A DNA stretch of 64,000 nucleotides. Origin: Senimuribacter intestinalis. Lineage in GTDB: Bacteria; Bacillota; Clostridia; Peptostreptococcales; Anaerovoracaceae. The stretch spans positions 1 to 64,000 of the forward strand of contig CALPCJ010000003.1 in NCBI GenBank assembly GCA_943192975.1, read 5' to 3'. The position numbers and the translations under genes were made by a program. Shown here one piece after another: positions 33,744 through 42,088 of this stretch. The notes beneath the pieces are model-generated. The model did no database searches and had not been told where the DNA came from. It was given only the letters and a program-made list of their open reading frames with translations. Every line of letters starts with the position of its first letter. Within the stretch, counting starts at the first letter, position 1.

Positions 33744-34763
33744 TCAGCCTAGTCTCAAAATCAGCGGCACTACAATCGGCACTGCTGCGCTTTGCACAAC
33801 CCCGCTGATAAAAGAATATATGGCAATGTCGCTTCTCGTGGAACGTTCGATAATCGGCAGGCAAACATCCATAGACGAACATGCCGGCACCGCCATTGCC
33901 TCCAGATATCCTATCTTTTTTGCCACCAGCGGTACAATCAAAATTGATATAAACTCCCGCATAACGTTGTGCATAAAGCAAATAGCACTTGCGGTCACAA
34001 GTCCTGCTTCCATAATCAGTCCCGGTGCAAAGGTATACCAGCCAAAACCGCCGCCCACTGCAAGGGCTTCCTGCAGCGAGATTTCGGAAAGAATCGGCAC
34101 ACAGACCACCGCCCCAATCAGGGTTCCTGCCATCACTGCCACTGGAAAGAGAAATACACGCACGCCCACCTGTCTAAAATGCTGCATCGCTGTACCGTCC
34201 ACGCCCATATCAAAGCCGACAAAAAACAGCAGTACGCAGAGTCCTGCATTTATCATCACGTTAATTAGATTTGAAAAAACTTCCATATCCGAAAAAATAT
34301 GTGGTATACAAAAATGTCCAAAGAGCAGTCCGCCCGCCACACAAAGAACGATGATAGCAGTCATGAAGTTCATCTTGTTGTCCGAAGATGCTTCGTCTGC
34401 GTCTCCTTCGGTTTTTATTTCCGTTTCCGACGTCATTTCTTGCACCATCCCGCCGCGGTCTGCCTTACTTTGAAGATTTCCAAAACGGTCAATCCTCATC
34501 AGTTTACGAACTGCCGTCATGGTTATGATGGAAAACAAAATGATGGAAATCGACATAATCAGTGCATAGAGTCCAATTGAATTGAGATTCTCCACCACCT
34601 CTCGGTTAGCACCCATTCGCATGCCCATGGAAAAAATCAATATGATAATCGCAAAGGTCTGCAGTCTTCCAGTCCATCGAATCAAAGTCTCGTGATTGCG
34701 CAGTTTGCTCCCAAAGAAATAACCAATTACCGCCATCGACAGGTATAGTGCTAAATCCGCCAT
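33744..34763 (-). CDS. lysO: LysO-family lysine exporter
   Basis: A 339-residue membrane protein with about eight to nine hydrophobic segments in two halves (DUF340), split by an acidic cytoplasmic linker (about residues 95-130). Conserved parts are FSMGMRMGANREVVENLNSIG and GGGFGWYTFAPGLIMEAG, with CSSMDVCLPIIERST near the end. Characterised E. coli LysO exports lysine and thialysine; it is shorter (about 300). The start has AAAAAGGAG upstream and a strong promoter at 34796. The substrate is inferred by family. Confidence 0.85.
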   Translation of the reverse strand: MADLALYLSMAVIGYFFGSKLRNHETLIRWTGRLQTFAIIILIFSMGMRMGANREVVENLNSIGLYALIMSISIILFSIITMTAVRKLMRIDRFGNLQSKADRGGMVQEMTSETEIKTEGDADEASSDNKMNFMTAIIVLCVAGGLLFGHFCIPHIFSDMEVFSNLINVMINAGLCVLLFFVGFDMGVDGTAMQHFRQVGVRVFLFPVAVMAGTLIGAVVCVPILSEISLQEALAVGGGFGWYTFAPGLIMEAGLVTASAICFMHNVMREFISILIVPLVAKKIGYLEAMAVPACSSMDVCLPIIERSTRSDIAIYSFISGVVQSAAVPIVVPLILRLG

Positions 34764-34795
34764 GCCATATCTCCTTTTTTAACATGCTATGGTTC

Positions 34796-34824
34796 ATTAT
34801 AATATAAAAACAACAGGCTGACAA
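34796..34824 (-). promoter_or_regulatory. Sigma-A promoter of lysO, overlapped by a small inverted repeat
   Basis: On the minus strand TTGTCA (complement of 34819-34824), a 17-bp spacer and TATAAT (complement of 34796-34801). An AACAGG/CCTGTT inverted repeat (34812-34817 and 34835-34840) straddles the -35 and could be an operator. Confidence 0.75.
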
Positions 34825-34868
34825 TAGTTGCCAACCTGTTCTATAAAAAGTATCATTAGCCATCAATA

Positions 34869-34904
34869 CTGACAAAATGATAGCAGCGTGTAGGATTTTG
34901 TCAG
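34869..34904. repeat. TGACA-core inverted repeat 1
   Basis: CTGACAAAAT (34869-34878) and ATTTTGTCAG (34895-34904) are perfectly complementary across 16 nt. It is the first of three tandem palindromes with the same core in the gene-free stretch 34770-35100. Confidence 0.7.
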
Positions 34905-34936
34905 CAAATCGTAAAGACCCCGTCTTAATACGCCTG

Positions 34937-34990
34937 AAAACCTGACAGTACTGACAGAATCAAAAATAATTGTCAGTCCTGTCAGGTTTT
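34937..34990. repeat. TGACA-core inverted repeat 2, terminator-like
   Basis: A 20-bp inverted repeat (34937-34956 against 34971-34990) has one mismatch and a 14-nt loop. Each arm contains two CTGACA motifs. A T run on the plus strand and an A run on the left would allow intrinsic termination in both directions. Confidence 0.7.
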
Positions 34991-35009
34991 TTGATAAAAA
35001 CACAGACAA

Positions 35010-35048
35010 AACTGACAAAAATCTAAAAAGCTGTCAGCTTTGTCAGTT
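35010..35048. repeat. TGACA-core inverted repeat 3
   Basis: AACTGACAAA (35010-35019) and TTTGTCAGTT (35039-35048) pair perfectly. The loop holds a further AGCTG/CAGCT palindrome with the same CTGTCAG sequence. Confidence 0.65.
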
Positions 35049-35105
35049 CCAGAAAATCATTAAACGTTTTCGTGCGTTTTACGTGATTTGTTCTCATTGT
35101 TTCTG

Positions 35106-35262
35106 TTATGCCGTCACAAAGCCCAGCGCGATAAATCCAACTGTCGCAATAGCAAAGGGAAGTGCTACAAGCGGTCCCGAAGTACGGAAATACTCTGCAT
35201 TGGTAATTTGTGTGGAAGCAGAAGTCAAGATAACTGTGTCCGAATACAGACAGATATGACCT
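35106..35262 (-). pseudogene. NhaC-type antiporter remnant, C-terminal piece
   Basis: The minus strand encodes GGHICLYSDTVILTSASTQI followed by a hydrophobic helix ending FIALGFVTA and a stop. This matches the last about 50 residues of NhaC-like Na+/H+ antiporters, where a GxHCSPISDTTIxSSA motif precedes the final helix. The rest of the gene (about 400 residues) is missing. At its 5' side the sequence turns directly into an M20 peptidase fragment in another frame, so this is a deletion joint. Confidence 0.65.
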
Positions 35263-35530
35263 CCAGAGGATACTGTTTCACGTAAGCATCTATGTCCGAC
35301 CACTCCCCTTCCTCCTGCGTACCCAAAATCAGTTGAATTTTTTTATGCACTGGCATTCCACTGTCTTTCATCGCTTTCATTGCGTAAAGAGAAGCAATAA
35401 TTGCGCCTTTATCGTCCAAAGTGCCTCTTCCGTACAGTTTGCTTTCCTTTTGTACGAGAACAAAAGGAGGCGTCTGCCAAGCTGCTAGATTCCCCGCCGG
35501 AACGACATCTACATGCGCTAAAATCCCCAC
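35262..35530 (-). pseudogene. M20 peptidase (PepV/Sapep-like dipeptidase) remnant, internal piece
   Basis: About 90 residues of an M20 metallopeptidase remain: GILAHVDVVPAGN with the first zinc-site His-X-Asp, LYGRGTLDDKGAIIASLYAMKAMKD with the bridging Asp, and LGTQEEGEWSDIDAYVKQYP with the catalytic Glu-Glu. The N-terminal part before GILAHVD and the whole C-terminal half are gone. The frame runs a few codons into the NhaC fragment before its stop at 35225. It cannot make an active enzyme. Confidence 0.75.
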
Positions 35531-35897
35531 TGTTCAAGTGGCTGGCTGCTATAATGCACCTCTGTAATCAAGCAGTAGTCCTCCTGCTCCAAAATTGCAC
35601 TTTCACTTAAATTGGACGGGCTCAACTTCTGTATGCCTGCAACGGAAAGATATCTCTTGAGCTTTGGTGCTTCCTCGTTTAAGTCATAGTAGAAAGACAT
35701 GGATGCACTGCACCAGTCCTCTTTATCAAAATCAAAACACCCCTGCAAATACCACACCATATGGCTTGCTTCCTCAAAACATCCCGGTCTTCTGAACTCC
35801 GCCGGCATAGAGCCAATCTGAAATTTTCCAAGAAGAAGCAGTTCGCTTCTGTAGATATACCGAGGGCTTTTGAAATTTCTCCTACGGTCAGATACAT
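35518..35897 (-). pseudogene. Frameshifted HTH-regulator-like gene remnant
   Basis: An intact 5' end (AAGGAGG ribosome binding site, ATG at 35897) encodes MYLTVGEISKALGIST, an HTH-like opening such as MerR-type proteins have. The frame then loses sense. An adjacent frame continues as RSELLLLGKFQIGSMPAEFRRP.. and runs to a stop at 35518 through a Trp/Tyr-rich, effector-domain-like sequence. A frameshift or small deletion near 35840-35850 would join them. I do not recognise the effector part. A TATAAT promoter is still present at 35964. Confidence 0.45.
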
Positions 35898-35963
35898 GAC
35901 CTGCCTCCTTGTCTGCTACTGTATTTTTATGCCAGTTCCTTTTCTAGTTATTCGTCCCAAGGT

Positions 35964-35991
35964 TATTATACCATTATTTTTTACTTTTTCA
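35964..35991 (-). promoter_or_regulatory. Promoter of the regulator remnant
   Basis: On the minus strand TTGAAA (complement of 35986-35991), a 16-bp spacer and TATAAT (complement of 35964-35969) lie about 65 bp before the remnant's ATG. Confidence 0.55.
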
Positions 35992-36016
35992 ATATATGTG
36001 GATAACGGTATTACAT

Positions 36017-36556
36017 TCATCTACCGCCACATTCCCCATCTCTGCCAAGGAGAATATCAAGACCGTGAGGCAGTGCCGGCAGAATAAATTCCAGCTGCTC
36101 TTTTACCGCCTTAGGGCTTCCCGGCAGATTGATAATCAGCGTCTTTCCACGGAGGACTGCGACTCCGCGAGAAAGCATCGCTTTTGGCGTAATTTCAAAA
36201 GATTTAGCGCGCATATACTCTGCAATTCCCGGCACATTTCGCTCTGCCACTGCAAGGGTTGCTTCCGGTGTTACATCTCTAGGTGAAAGACCTGTGCCTC
36301 CGGTCGTCAAAATTAAATCCAGCTTCTCTACATCGCAGAGATTACGCAGGGTCTGTTCGATTACAGACTGCTCATCGGGAAGTAATACACTGCAAACAAC
36401 CTGATAACTGTCTTCTTCAACGTCCTCCAGCAGCTTTATGATGAGAGGCCCGCTTTCATCTTTTCTCTCGCCTTTAGCGCCTTTATCGCTAAGGGTCATT
36501 ACTGCCGTTCTGTACGTCTGATTACTGATGTAATTCTTTTTCTCTGAAAATGACAT
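36017..36556 (-). CDS. mogA: MogA/MoaB-type molybdopterin adenylyltransferase
   Basis: A protein of about 179 residues of the MoaB/Mog fold that adenylylates molybdopterin before molybdenum insertion. Markers are TAVMTLSDKGAKGERKDESGP, LILTTGGTGLSPRDVTPEAT and the terminal NLPGSPKAVKEQLEFILPALPHGLD. The ATG at 36556 is preferred, having GGAGG ten nt upstream; a TTG ten codons earlier is possible. It is the last gene of the molybdenum operon and its start overlaps moaC. Confidence 0.93.
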   Translation of the reverse strand: MSFSEKKNYISNQTYRTAVMTLSDKGAKGERKDESGPLIIKLLEDVEEDSYQVVCSVLLPDEQSVIEQTLRNLCDVEKLDLILTTGGTGLSPRDVTPEATLAVAERNVPGIAEYMRAKSFEITPKAMLSRGVAVLRGKTLIINLPGSPKAVKEQLEFILPALPHGLDILLGRDGECGGR

Positions 36557-37013
36557 GACCGCTTTTGCCTCCTTCTTTTTCTTCAAGGTGAATTTCTCCG
36601 ATCTCCATGAATTTATCCATGGCTTTACACATGTCGTAGACAGTTAACAGCGCCACGCTGACTCCCGTTAGTGCCTCCATTTCCACGCCGGTTTTTCCGC
36701 TGGACTTCGCAGTACAGATACAGGTAATAATGCAATGGATATCATCCAGCATCCAGTCCACAGAAAGCCCTGCCAATGGCAGCAGATGACACATAGGAAT
36801 CAGCTCCCACGTCTTTTTAGCCGCCATAATCCCCGCTGTGGTTGCAACTGTCAGCACATCGCCCTTTGCAACGCAACCCTCTATCACCGCAGCATAAGCC
36901 TGCTGTGACATCTTGATACAGCCTCTTGCTACAGCGCGCCGCTCTGTTACATCCTTTTCTGCCACATCTACCATCCGCGCATTACCCTTTTCATCAAAGT
37001 GTGTCAGCTTCAT
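36522..37013 (-). CDS. moaC: Cyclic pyranopterin monophosphate synthase MoaC
   Basis: A 163-residue MoaC that, with MoaA, converts GTP to cyclic pyranopterin monophosphate in molybdenum cofactor synthesis. Key parts are ARMVDVAEKDVTERRAVARG, the ELIPMCHLLPLAG loop (usually MCHPIPL) and GVEMEALTGVSVALLTVYDMCKA with the catalytic Lys nearby. The start at 37013 fits a GGAGG six nt upstream. It overlaps the MOSC gene upstream and mogA downstream. Confidence 0.95.
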   Translation of the reverse strand: MKLTHFDEKGNARMVDVAEKDVTERRAVARGCIKMSQQAYAAVIEGCVAKGDVLTVATTAGIMAAKKTWELIPMCHLLPLAGLSVDWMLDDIHCIITCICTAKSSGKTGVEMEALTGVSVALLTVYDMCKAMDKFMEIGEIHLEEKEGGKSGHVIFREKELHQ

Positions 37014-37455
37014 GTTCATCCTCCGTTATCACTTCCAGCCTATCTCCGACTTTTACTTTTCCACCCTTGATTACCTTTGCAAATACGCCTTCTGTCGGCA
37101 TAATACATTTGCCGACAGCCTGTGCAATGGCGCATCCGTGATGACATTCTTTTCCGATTTGCGTAAGGACCAGTTTCGCATCTCCAATCTGAAATATACT
37201 GCCAAGGGGAAGTCGTGCAAAATCCACGCCGCTTACCACCAAATTTTCGCCAAAATCCCCATCATCCACTGAAACTCCCAGCGCCTTAAAAGTCTCTATC
37301 TTCTCCCAGGAAAGAAGGGAAACCTGCCTATGCCACGTCCCTGCATGAGCATCGCCTACAAGACCATGGTTTTCTAAAATAACTGCCTTTCCCACGTTTT
37401 TCTTTGCAGTCCCCTTTTTTTCACTGGTACACACTGCTTTTACAATTCCCGTCAT
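36994..37455 (-). CDS. MOSC-domain protein
   Basis: A 153-residue stand-alone MOSC domain: GIVKAVCTSEKKGTAKKNVG, GLVGDAHAGTWHRQVSLLS, GDFGENLVVSGVD and the conserved Cys in GKECHHGCAIAQ. MOSC domains handle molybdenum cofactor and sulfur transfer. In this operon it likely takes part in cofactor maturation or carriage for the hydroxylases. Its ATG at 37455 comes right after the moaA stop, with GGAGG inside the end of moaA. Confidence 0.9.
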   Translation of the reverse strand: MTGIVKAVCTSEKKGTAKKNVGKAVILENHGLVGDAHAGTWHRQVSLLSWEKIETFKALGVSVDDGDFGENLVVSGVDFARLPLGSIFQIGDAKLVLTQIGKECHHGCAIAQAVGKCIMPTEGVFAKVIKGGKVKVGDRLEVITEDEHEADTL

Positions 37456-37457
37456 TG

Positions 37458-38435
37458 TCATCCTCCTATCTGGTACATACTGCGCGTTTCACTGTTCCCT
37501 GTATCTGATGTGCAAAACATATGCCGGCTGGGCTTGCTGAAAATTCCATCTGTAATTGCCGACAAAATCTCTGTATCCGTCGCCTTTGACCGCAAAAGAT
37601 TTCGCAAATCAATCCCCATACTATGATGCAAACAGGGTTTTAAGAAGCCTCCGGCAGTCAAACGAATCCGATTACATTCTTTACAAAAACTATGTGACAT
37701 TGGACTAATCATGCCGATTCTTCCACAGAATCCGTCCAGCTTGTAATAAACTGCCGGACCGTTGCCCCGCTGCTCAAGTGTCAGCTGCGGGGTGCCGTAA
37801 ACCTCCTTCAATACTTTCAGCACCGTCTCTTGTGTATATCCTGCAAAATTCTTTCCAGGTCCCATAGGCATCATTTCAATAAAACGCACATCCATAGGAT
37901 AGTCCTTTGCCAGGGCTGCCAACGCCGCAATTTCATTCAGGTTATATTCTGCCAAAGTCACTGTATTGACCTTGACCGCAATATTTTCTTGTTTACAACA
38001 GGCGTCCAGAGCCTCAATGACCTGCTTTAATTCTCCTCCCCTTGTGAGAGTTCGATAACAATCCTCCTTCAGTGTATCTATACTGATGTTAATACCGTCA
38101 ATTCCTGCATCTAACAAGCCCGGCAGCTGGTCCTTGAGTAACAGACCGTTGGTTGTCAGAGTTACTTCTTGGATTTCAGAAATCTCCTTAAGCCCTCTGA
38201 CAAGGTAGGAGATATTTTTTCGCACTAAAGGTTCTCCGCCTGTCAGCTTTATTTTGCGAACGCCGCATTTTGCAAACAAGCCGGCCAAACGAAGGATTTC
38301 CTCAAGGGATAAAATTTCTTCATGCGCACATGGGTCGATTCCTTCAGGCGGCATACAGTATCTGCAACGCAAATTACATCGATCTGTCACTGAAAGGCGC
38401 AGATAGTCTATATTTCGTTCAAATTGATCTTTCAT
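37458..38435 (-). CDS. moaA: GTP 3',8-cyclase MoaA
   Basis: A 325-residue radical SAM enzyme starting cofactor synthesis from GTP. The SAM cluster CX3CX2C is at residues 20-27 (CNLRCRYC) and the second cluster motif is CKECNRIRLTAGGFLKPC. KLTGGEPLVRKN and NISIDTL are typical. The usual C-terminal GG end is present (QIGG). The ATG overlaps the phosphatase stop by four nt. Confidence 0.96.
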   Translation of the reverse strand: MKDQFERNIDYLRLSVTDRCNLRCRYCMPPEGIDPCAHEEILSLEEILRLAGLFAKCGVRKIKLTGGEPLVRKNISYLVRGLKEISEIQEVTLTTNGLLLKDQLPGLLDAGIDGINISIDTLKEDCYRTLTRGGELKQVIEALDACCKQENIAVKVNTVTLAEYNLNEIAALAALAKDYPMDVRFIEMMPMGPGKNFAGYTQETVLKVLKEVYGTPQLTLEQRGNGPAVYYKLDGFCGRIGMISPMSHSFCKECNRIRLTAGGFLKPCLHHSMGIDLRNLLRSKATDTEILSAITDGIFSKPSRHMFCTSDTGNSETRSMYQIGG

Positions 38436-39028
38436 TTTTTCTCAAAGCCTCCATCCCTGTACTTCACCACTGCATGACCACAGTGAGTCAATCTGCACCC
38501 TCTGTTTTCGTCAAAATCTTTATTAGCAATGTGGCATAAAAAGGCGCTGGCAATGCCGGTATGTACCACAACTAAGAATTTTTTCTCCTTGGGATGTGCC
38601 TCCATCATTCGAAAAAGAGTTTCCTCCATCCGGCTTGCTGCCTCTGCAAAGGTTTCCCCTGCCGGCGGCGGCACTGACGGGTGCAAGCCCCGCAGTGCAT
38701 ACTGCAACGGAAATTCTTTTTCAATCTGTTTGAAATGCATACCTTCCCACAGCCCCATGTCCATTTCAGAAAGCCCGCTTTCCACTCGAATTTCCCGCGT
38801 GCCTTCAGCTAATACCACAGCCGTCTGTTTGCTTCTTAGAAGCGGGCTGCAATAAACTGCTTTTACACTTTTGACTCTGCGAAAAAAGGAGGTTTCCATC
38901 AGCTTCTCAACCTGTTCAAATCCGGAAGGCGCTAAGGGTGGGTCGCTGCCTTTTCCCAGACAGACCCTACCGTTTTCCTGTAAAATTGAAACTCCATGGC
39001 GCACCAAATAAAAAGTTCTGTCACTCAT
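38432..39028 (-). CDS. Histidine phosphatase (phosphoglycerate mutase-like)
   Basis: A 198-residue protein of the histidine phosphatase superfamily: FYLVRHGVSI with catalytic His, YCSPLLRSKQTAVVLAEG, EMDMGLWEGMHFKQIE, and VVHTGIASAFL. Start chosen at 39028 with CGGAG seven nt upstream. Its tight place between xdhC and moaA suggests a role in cofactor or hydroxylase metabolism. Related enzymes include CobC-type phosphatases, but the substrate is unknown. Confidence 0.85.
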   Translation of the reverse strand: MSDRTFYLVRHGVSILQENGRVCLGKGSDPPLAPSGFEQVEKLMETSFFRRVKSVKAVYCSPLLRSKQTAVVLAEGTREIRVESGLSEMDMGLWEGMHFKQIEKEFPLQYALRGLHPSVPPPAGETFAEAASRMEETLFRMMEAHPKEKKFLVVVHTGIASAFLCHIANKDFDENRGCRLTHCGHAVVKYRDGGFEKK

Positions 39029-39029
39029 T

Positions 39030-40061
39030 TTAATTCTCCGTTTTTTCACCTTTCCTTAGGGCAGCCCGCACTGCAATCATCTCCGCTGCAATGCTGACAG
39101 AAATTTCCGCCGGTGTCTGTGCACCGATGGAAAGACCGATGGGCGAATGAATTCTTGCAATATCCGATTCTGAAAATCCATCACCAAGAAGCCGTGTACG
39201 CGTTGTCTGCACTTTGCTTCTACTGCCGATCATCCCCGTATAAGCTGTGTGCTTTTCCAAAACTTGACGCAGCACCGTATAATCAAAGGCATGACCGCGA
39301 GTCATAATTACCGCAAAGTCTGCTTCGTCCAGCCGCAAACGATCGTTAACACAATCAAAGGATCCACAAATAACGTCTTTTGCCATAGGAAAATCTGACG
39401 GATTTGAAAACTCCTCCAAACTGTCATATACGACACAAGAAAAATCTATTCCGCTCAGCAGCGGCACCAATTTTCTGGCAATATGACCTCCTCCGAAAAT
39501 GTAGACCTTTCCTTTCACTGCCAGCGGCTGAATGTAGTAGCTTCCCGTCTCCCTCCAAGAAGCTGCAGCCGCCGTGCTCAAACAGTTTAAATACTGAATT
39601 GCAGACTTTGCCCCTGCTACCACTTCCGTCTCTGAAAGGACGCTGACAGTGCTGTGCTGCCTTTCATCCACCTCAAATACAATCCAGCGGTTTTCGTTGC
39701 TTTCTGCCTCCTTGCAGATAGTTTCATAAAGAGCGCAGTTTTCATCTGATGGCGCGATATACTGCAAATATACTCTGATATCGCCGCCACAAATCATTCC
39801 CAAATCCTGTACGTCATTGGGGTGCAGCATAAAAAAATCCGTTTTAGAGCGACCTTTTTTCATCACATCCGCCGCCATCTTGGAAACCCTATGCTCCACA
39901 GCTCCTCCACCGATTGTTCCAAAGCACTGCCCACTTTGACTGACTGCCATACTAGTACCTGCGCCTCTGGGCGCCGAGCCTTCGCTGGAGATAATCGTAA
40001 TCAGCGTACACGCCTTTCCTTTCTCCAAGTTTTCCTTAATAAATCGACAAATCTGCTTCAT
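39030..40061 (-). CDS. XdhC-family molybdenum hydroxylase maturation protein
   Basis: A 343-residue XdhC/CoxI protein. The N-terminal domain has ITIISSEGSAPRGAGTSMAV and GTIGGGAVE, and the C-terminal Rossmann domain has KVYIFGGGHIARKLVPLL, VIMTRGHAFDYTVL and GMIGSRSK. Relatives bind molybdenum cofactor and promote its sulfuration before insertion in xanthine dehydrogenase-type enzymes. This links the cofactor operon directly to the hydroxylase genes upstream. GGAGG precedes the ATG. Confidence 0.93.
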   Translation of the reverse strand: MKQICRFIKENLEKGKACTLITIISSEGSAPRGAGTSMAVSQSGQCFGTIGGGAVEHRVSKMAADVMKKGRSKTDFFMLHPNDVQDLGMICGGDIRVYLQYIAPSDENCALYETICKEAESNENRWIVFEVDERQHSTVSVLSETEVVAGAKSAIQYLNCLSTAAAASWRETGSYYIQPLAVKGKVYIFGGGHIARKLVPLLSGIDFSCVVYDSLEEFSNPSDFPMAKDVICGSFDCVNDRLRLDEADFAVIMTRGHAFDYTVLRQVLEKHTAYTGMIGSRSKVQTTRTRLLGDGFSESDIARIHSPIGLSIGAQTPAEISVSIAAEMIAVRAALRKGEKTEN

Positions 40062-40073
40062 TTCTACCTCCTG

Positions 40074-41048
40074 TTAACGTCTGTACCAGTCAAAACAGCC
40101 CGAAAATATTTCCTGACCGCAAGTTTTAAGCTGTTTGCAAAACAGCTCATAGGAACCGATTAACTGCCTGCAAGATGGCGTTAAGGTGGATCCTCCGCCT
40201 CCTATCCCGCCCGAATTTTTGCAAAGCATGGAAAATCCGGCTCGTCGCTCTGCATTTTTAATAAGCTTCCACCCGTAGCTATAGGCAATGCCCATTTCCT
40301 CACATGCTTTTTTTAATGAACCTAAGCGATCCACAAAATTCAGCAAGTAAACCAATTTTTCGTCAAAAAATATCTCTCCATACTGCAAAGACACCTGACA
40401 TGTAAAGGTAAAGGGTGTCACCCTGCTTCCCATAAGCGTTTCCCTCTCCCAAGCCTGTTTCTTCTCCACTAAAAGACGATAGTCTTCCTTCGTATCCATG
40501 TCCATAAGTACAAAGGGATCCTCCACCGCTATCTCTGTGACAGCCTGGATTTTTTTCAACGCCCCGTAAAGCCCTTCCCGTCCGTCATGGGAGAGAATTT
40601 TCTCATAAGCAGCCTCCGAAAAAATCACAGGATGTCCGCTGATACCGTTATGCACAGGATATACGACGCCTTCACTTTTTTCCGCTGCGCAAAGGAGCTT
40701 CTCCACGGTTTCTTCTGTCACCGCGGGAATGTCTACCGGCCACAGAATCACGTGCTCCGCCCTGTCTTTCATATAGTCAAATCCCATGCAGATGGAGTCG
40801 AACATATGACTTTTCCTGTATGCGCCGTTATATAAAATAGTAATATCTTCCTGCTGCAAAGCATAGTTCATCTCTTCAGCCCGATATCCTGTTACCACTG
40901 CAATTTCCGTCACCTTCTTTGCTTTGAGCAGATGCAGAATAGATTGCAATACTGTAGTTTCTCCAAAAGGCATCAAAGGCTTAAAATTGCCCATACGTGA
41001 AGACAGTCCTGCCGCCGGTATCACAGCAGCAAAGGTTTTTTTCTTCAT
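40074..41048 (-). CDS. MocA-like molybdopterin nucleotidyltransferase fused to a ModE-type HTH
   Basis: A 324-residue two-domain protein. Residues 1-195 are a MobA/MocA-type NTP transferase (VIPAAGLSSRMGNFKPLMPFG, WPVDIPAVTEETVEKLL), which makes the cytosine dinucleotide form of the cofactor for hydroxylases. Residues about 225-310 are a ModE/LysR-type winged helix: LGSLKKACEEMGIAYSYGWKLIKNAERRAG, then LTPSCRQLI. The fusion could couple cofactor supply to transcription of this operon, whose promoter region has a ModE-like dyad at 44666. The nucleotide specificity (CTP) is inferred from context. Confidence 0.88.
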   Translation of the reverse strand: MKKKTFAAVIPAAGLSSRMGNFKPLMPFGETTVLQSILHLLKAKKVTEIAVVTGYRAEEMNYALQQEDITILYNGAYRKSHMFDSICMGFDYMKDRAEHVILWPVDIPAVTEETVEKLLCAAEKSEGVVYPVHNGISGHPVIFSEAAYEKILSHDGREGLYGALKKIQAVTEIAVEDPFVLMDMDTKEDYRLLVEKKQAWERETLMGSRVTPFTFTCQVSLQYGEIFFDEKLVYLLNFVDRLGSLKKACEEMGIAYSYGWKLIKNAERRAGFSMLCKNSGGIGGGGSTLTPSCRQLIGSYELFCKQLKTCGQEIFSGCFDWYRR

Positions 41049-41051
41049 CGC

Positions 41052-42068
41052 TCAGTACCTCCCAAATGTACAATTGGGAAAATGACAAACCTCGCACAGT
41101 TGACACAGTCCCCCTTCTGCTAAGGCCAGCATATCTTCTTTTGTTATTTTCACATCAGTAAACAGCTGGGGCAGCAATACGTCTAAAACTGTAACCGGCA
41201 GACTGATAGCCGCTCCCGGTACGCCGACCAGCGCAGCTTTGCCCAAATAAGAAACCAAGGTCATATTGCCCGGCTGACTTGGCACACCATATGTGATAAT
41301 CTCAGCACCACACGCTTTGATTGCCGCTGGTGTCAAATCATCAGGATCCACCGACATACCACCTGAGAAAAGTAAAAGTTCTGCACCCTGATCCAAATAT
41401 GACTGCGCCGCTTCGACAATCTGTTCCTGTCTGTCATCGCAAATTGTTGCGCCAAGCACTTCGCAAGGAAAAGCTGTCAGCTTCTTTTTCGCTACCATTT
41501 CAAATTTATCGGCAATTCGTCCCTCATATATTTCCGACCCGGTGATGATAATACCGACCTTTTTCTTTTTATAGGGCAAAAGAGAGAGTAGTTTTTCATT
41601 CTGACACAGTTTCTCTGCCTGTTCAATTTGCTCTTCCGTTGTCACCAGTGGTATGATTCTCATAGAAGCCAGTCTGTCTCCTTTCTGAACGGGATAATGA
41701 TCCGGCAAAGTCGTTATAGTAATGTCACCTATTCGATTTATTTCCGAAAGGAGTCTGCGGTTTACCCGAAACATTCCGGAGATATCTGCTTTCAGTACCA
41801 TTTTTCCTTCAGATGGTCCCTCGTAATGTGCATCCTGCAACGATGCCATAGCGGCAAGACGCTGTGCCGCCTCCTCTTCATGTATTTCCCCAGCCTTATC
41901 TTCCCAAATGAAAATATGCTTCTTACCGATTGCCAATAAAGCTTCTATATCCTTCTTGGAAATCACATGTCCGCGGCGAAATGCCGCACCTTTAAATCCG
42001 TCTCTCATGGCGGTAATATCGTGACATAATCTTTGTCCGACGGCATCTTCTACTCTGATTTTTTTCAT
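41052..42068 (-). CDS. MoeA-like molybdopterin-binding protein with Cys-rich tail
   Basis: A 338-residue protein with a MoeA/MogA-type molybdopterin-binding domain in its second half (GIIITGSEIYEGRIADKF, LLFSGGMSVDPDDLTPAAIKACGAEIITYG, GVPGAAISLPVTVLDVLLP). The N-terminal half (about 1-165) differs from classic MoeA. The C terminus has CQLCEVCHFPNCTFG, four cysteines that may bind a cluster or metal. It likely inserts molybdenum or handles cofactor for the hydroxylases. It lies between modC and mocA with short gaps. Confidence 0.85.
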   Translation of the reverse strand: MKKIRVEDAVGQRLCHDITAMRDGFKGAAFRRGHVISKKDIEALLAIGKKHIFIWEDKAGEIHEEEAAQRLAAMASLQDAHYEGPSEGKMVLKADISGMFRVNRRLLSEINRIGDITITTLPDHYPVQKGDRLASMRIIPLVTTEEQIEQAEKLCQNEKLLSLLPYKKKKVGIIITGSEIYEGRIADKFEMVAKKKLTAFPCEVLGATICDDRQEQIVEAAQSYLDQGAELLLFSGGMSVDPDDLTPAAIKACGAEIITYGVPSQPGNMTLVSYLGKAALVGVPGAAISLPVTVLDVLLPQLFTDVKITKEDMLALAEGGLCQLCEVCHFPNCTFGRY

Positions 42069-42088
42069 TTTCTATTTTCCTTCCTTAT

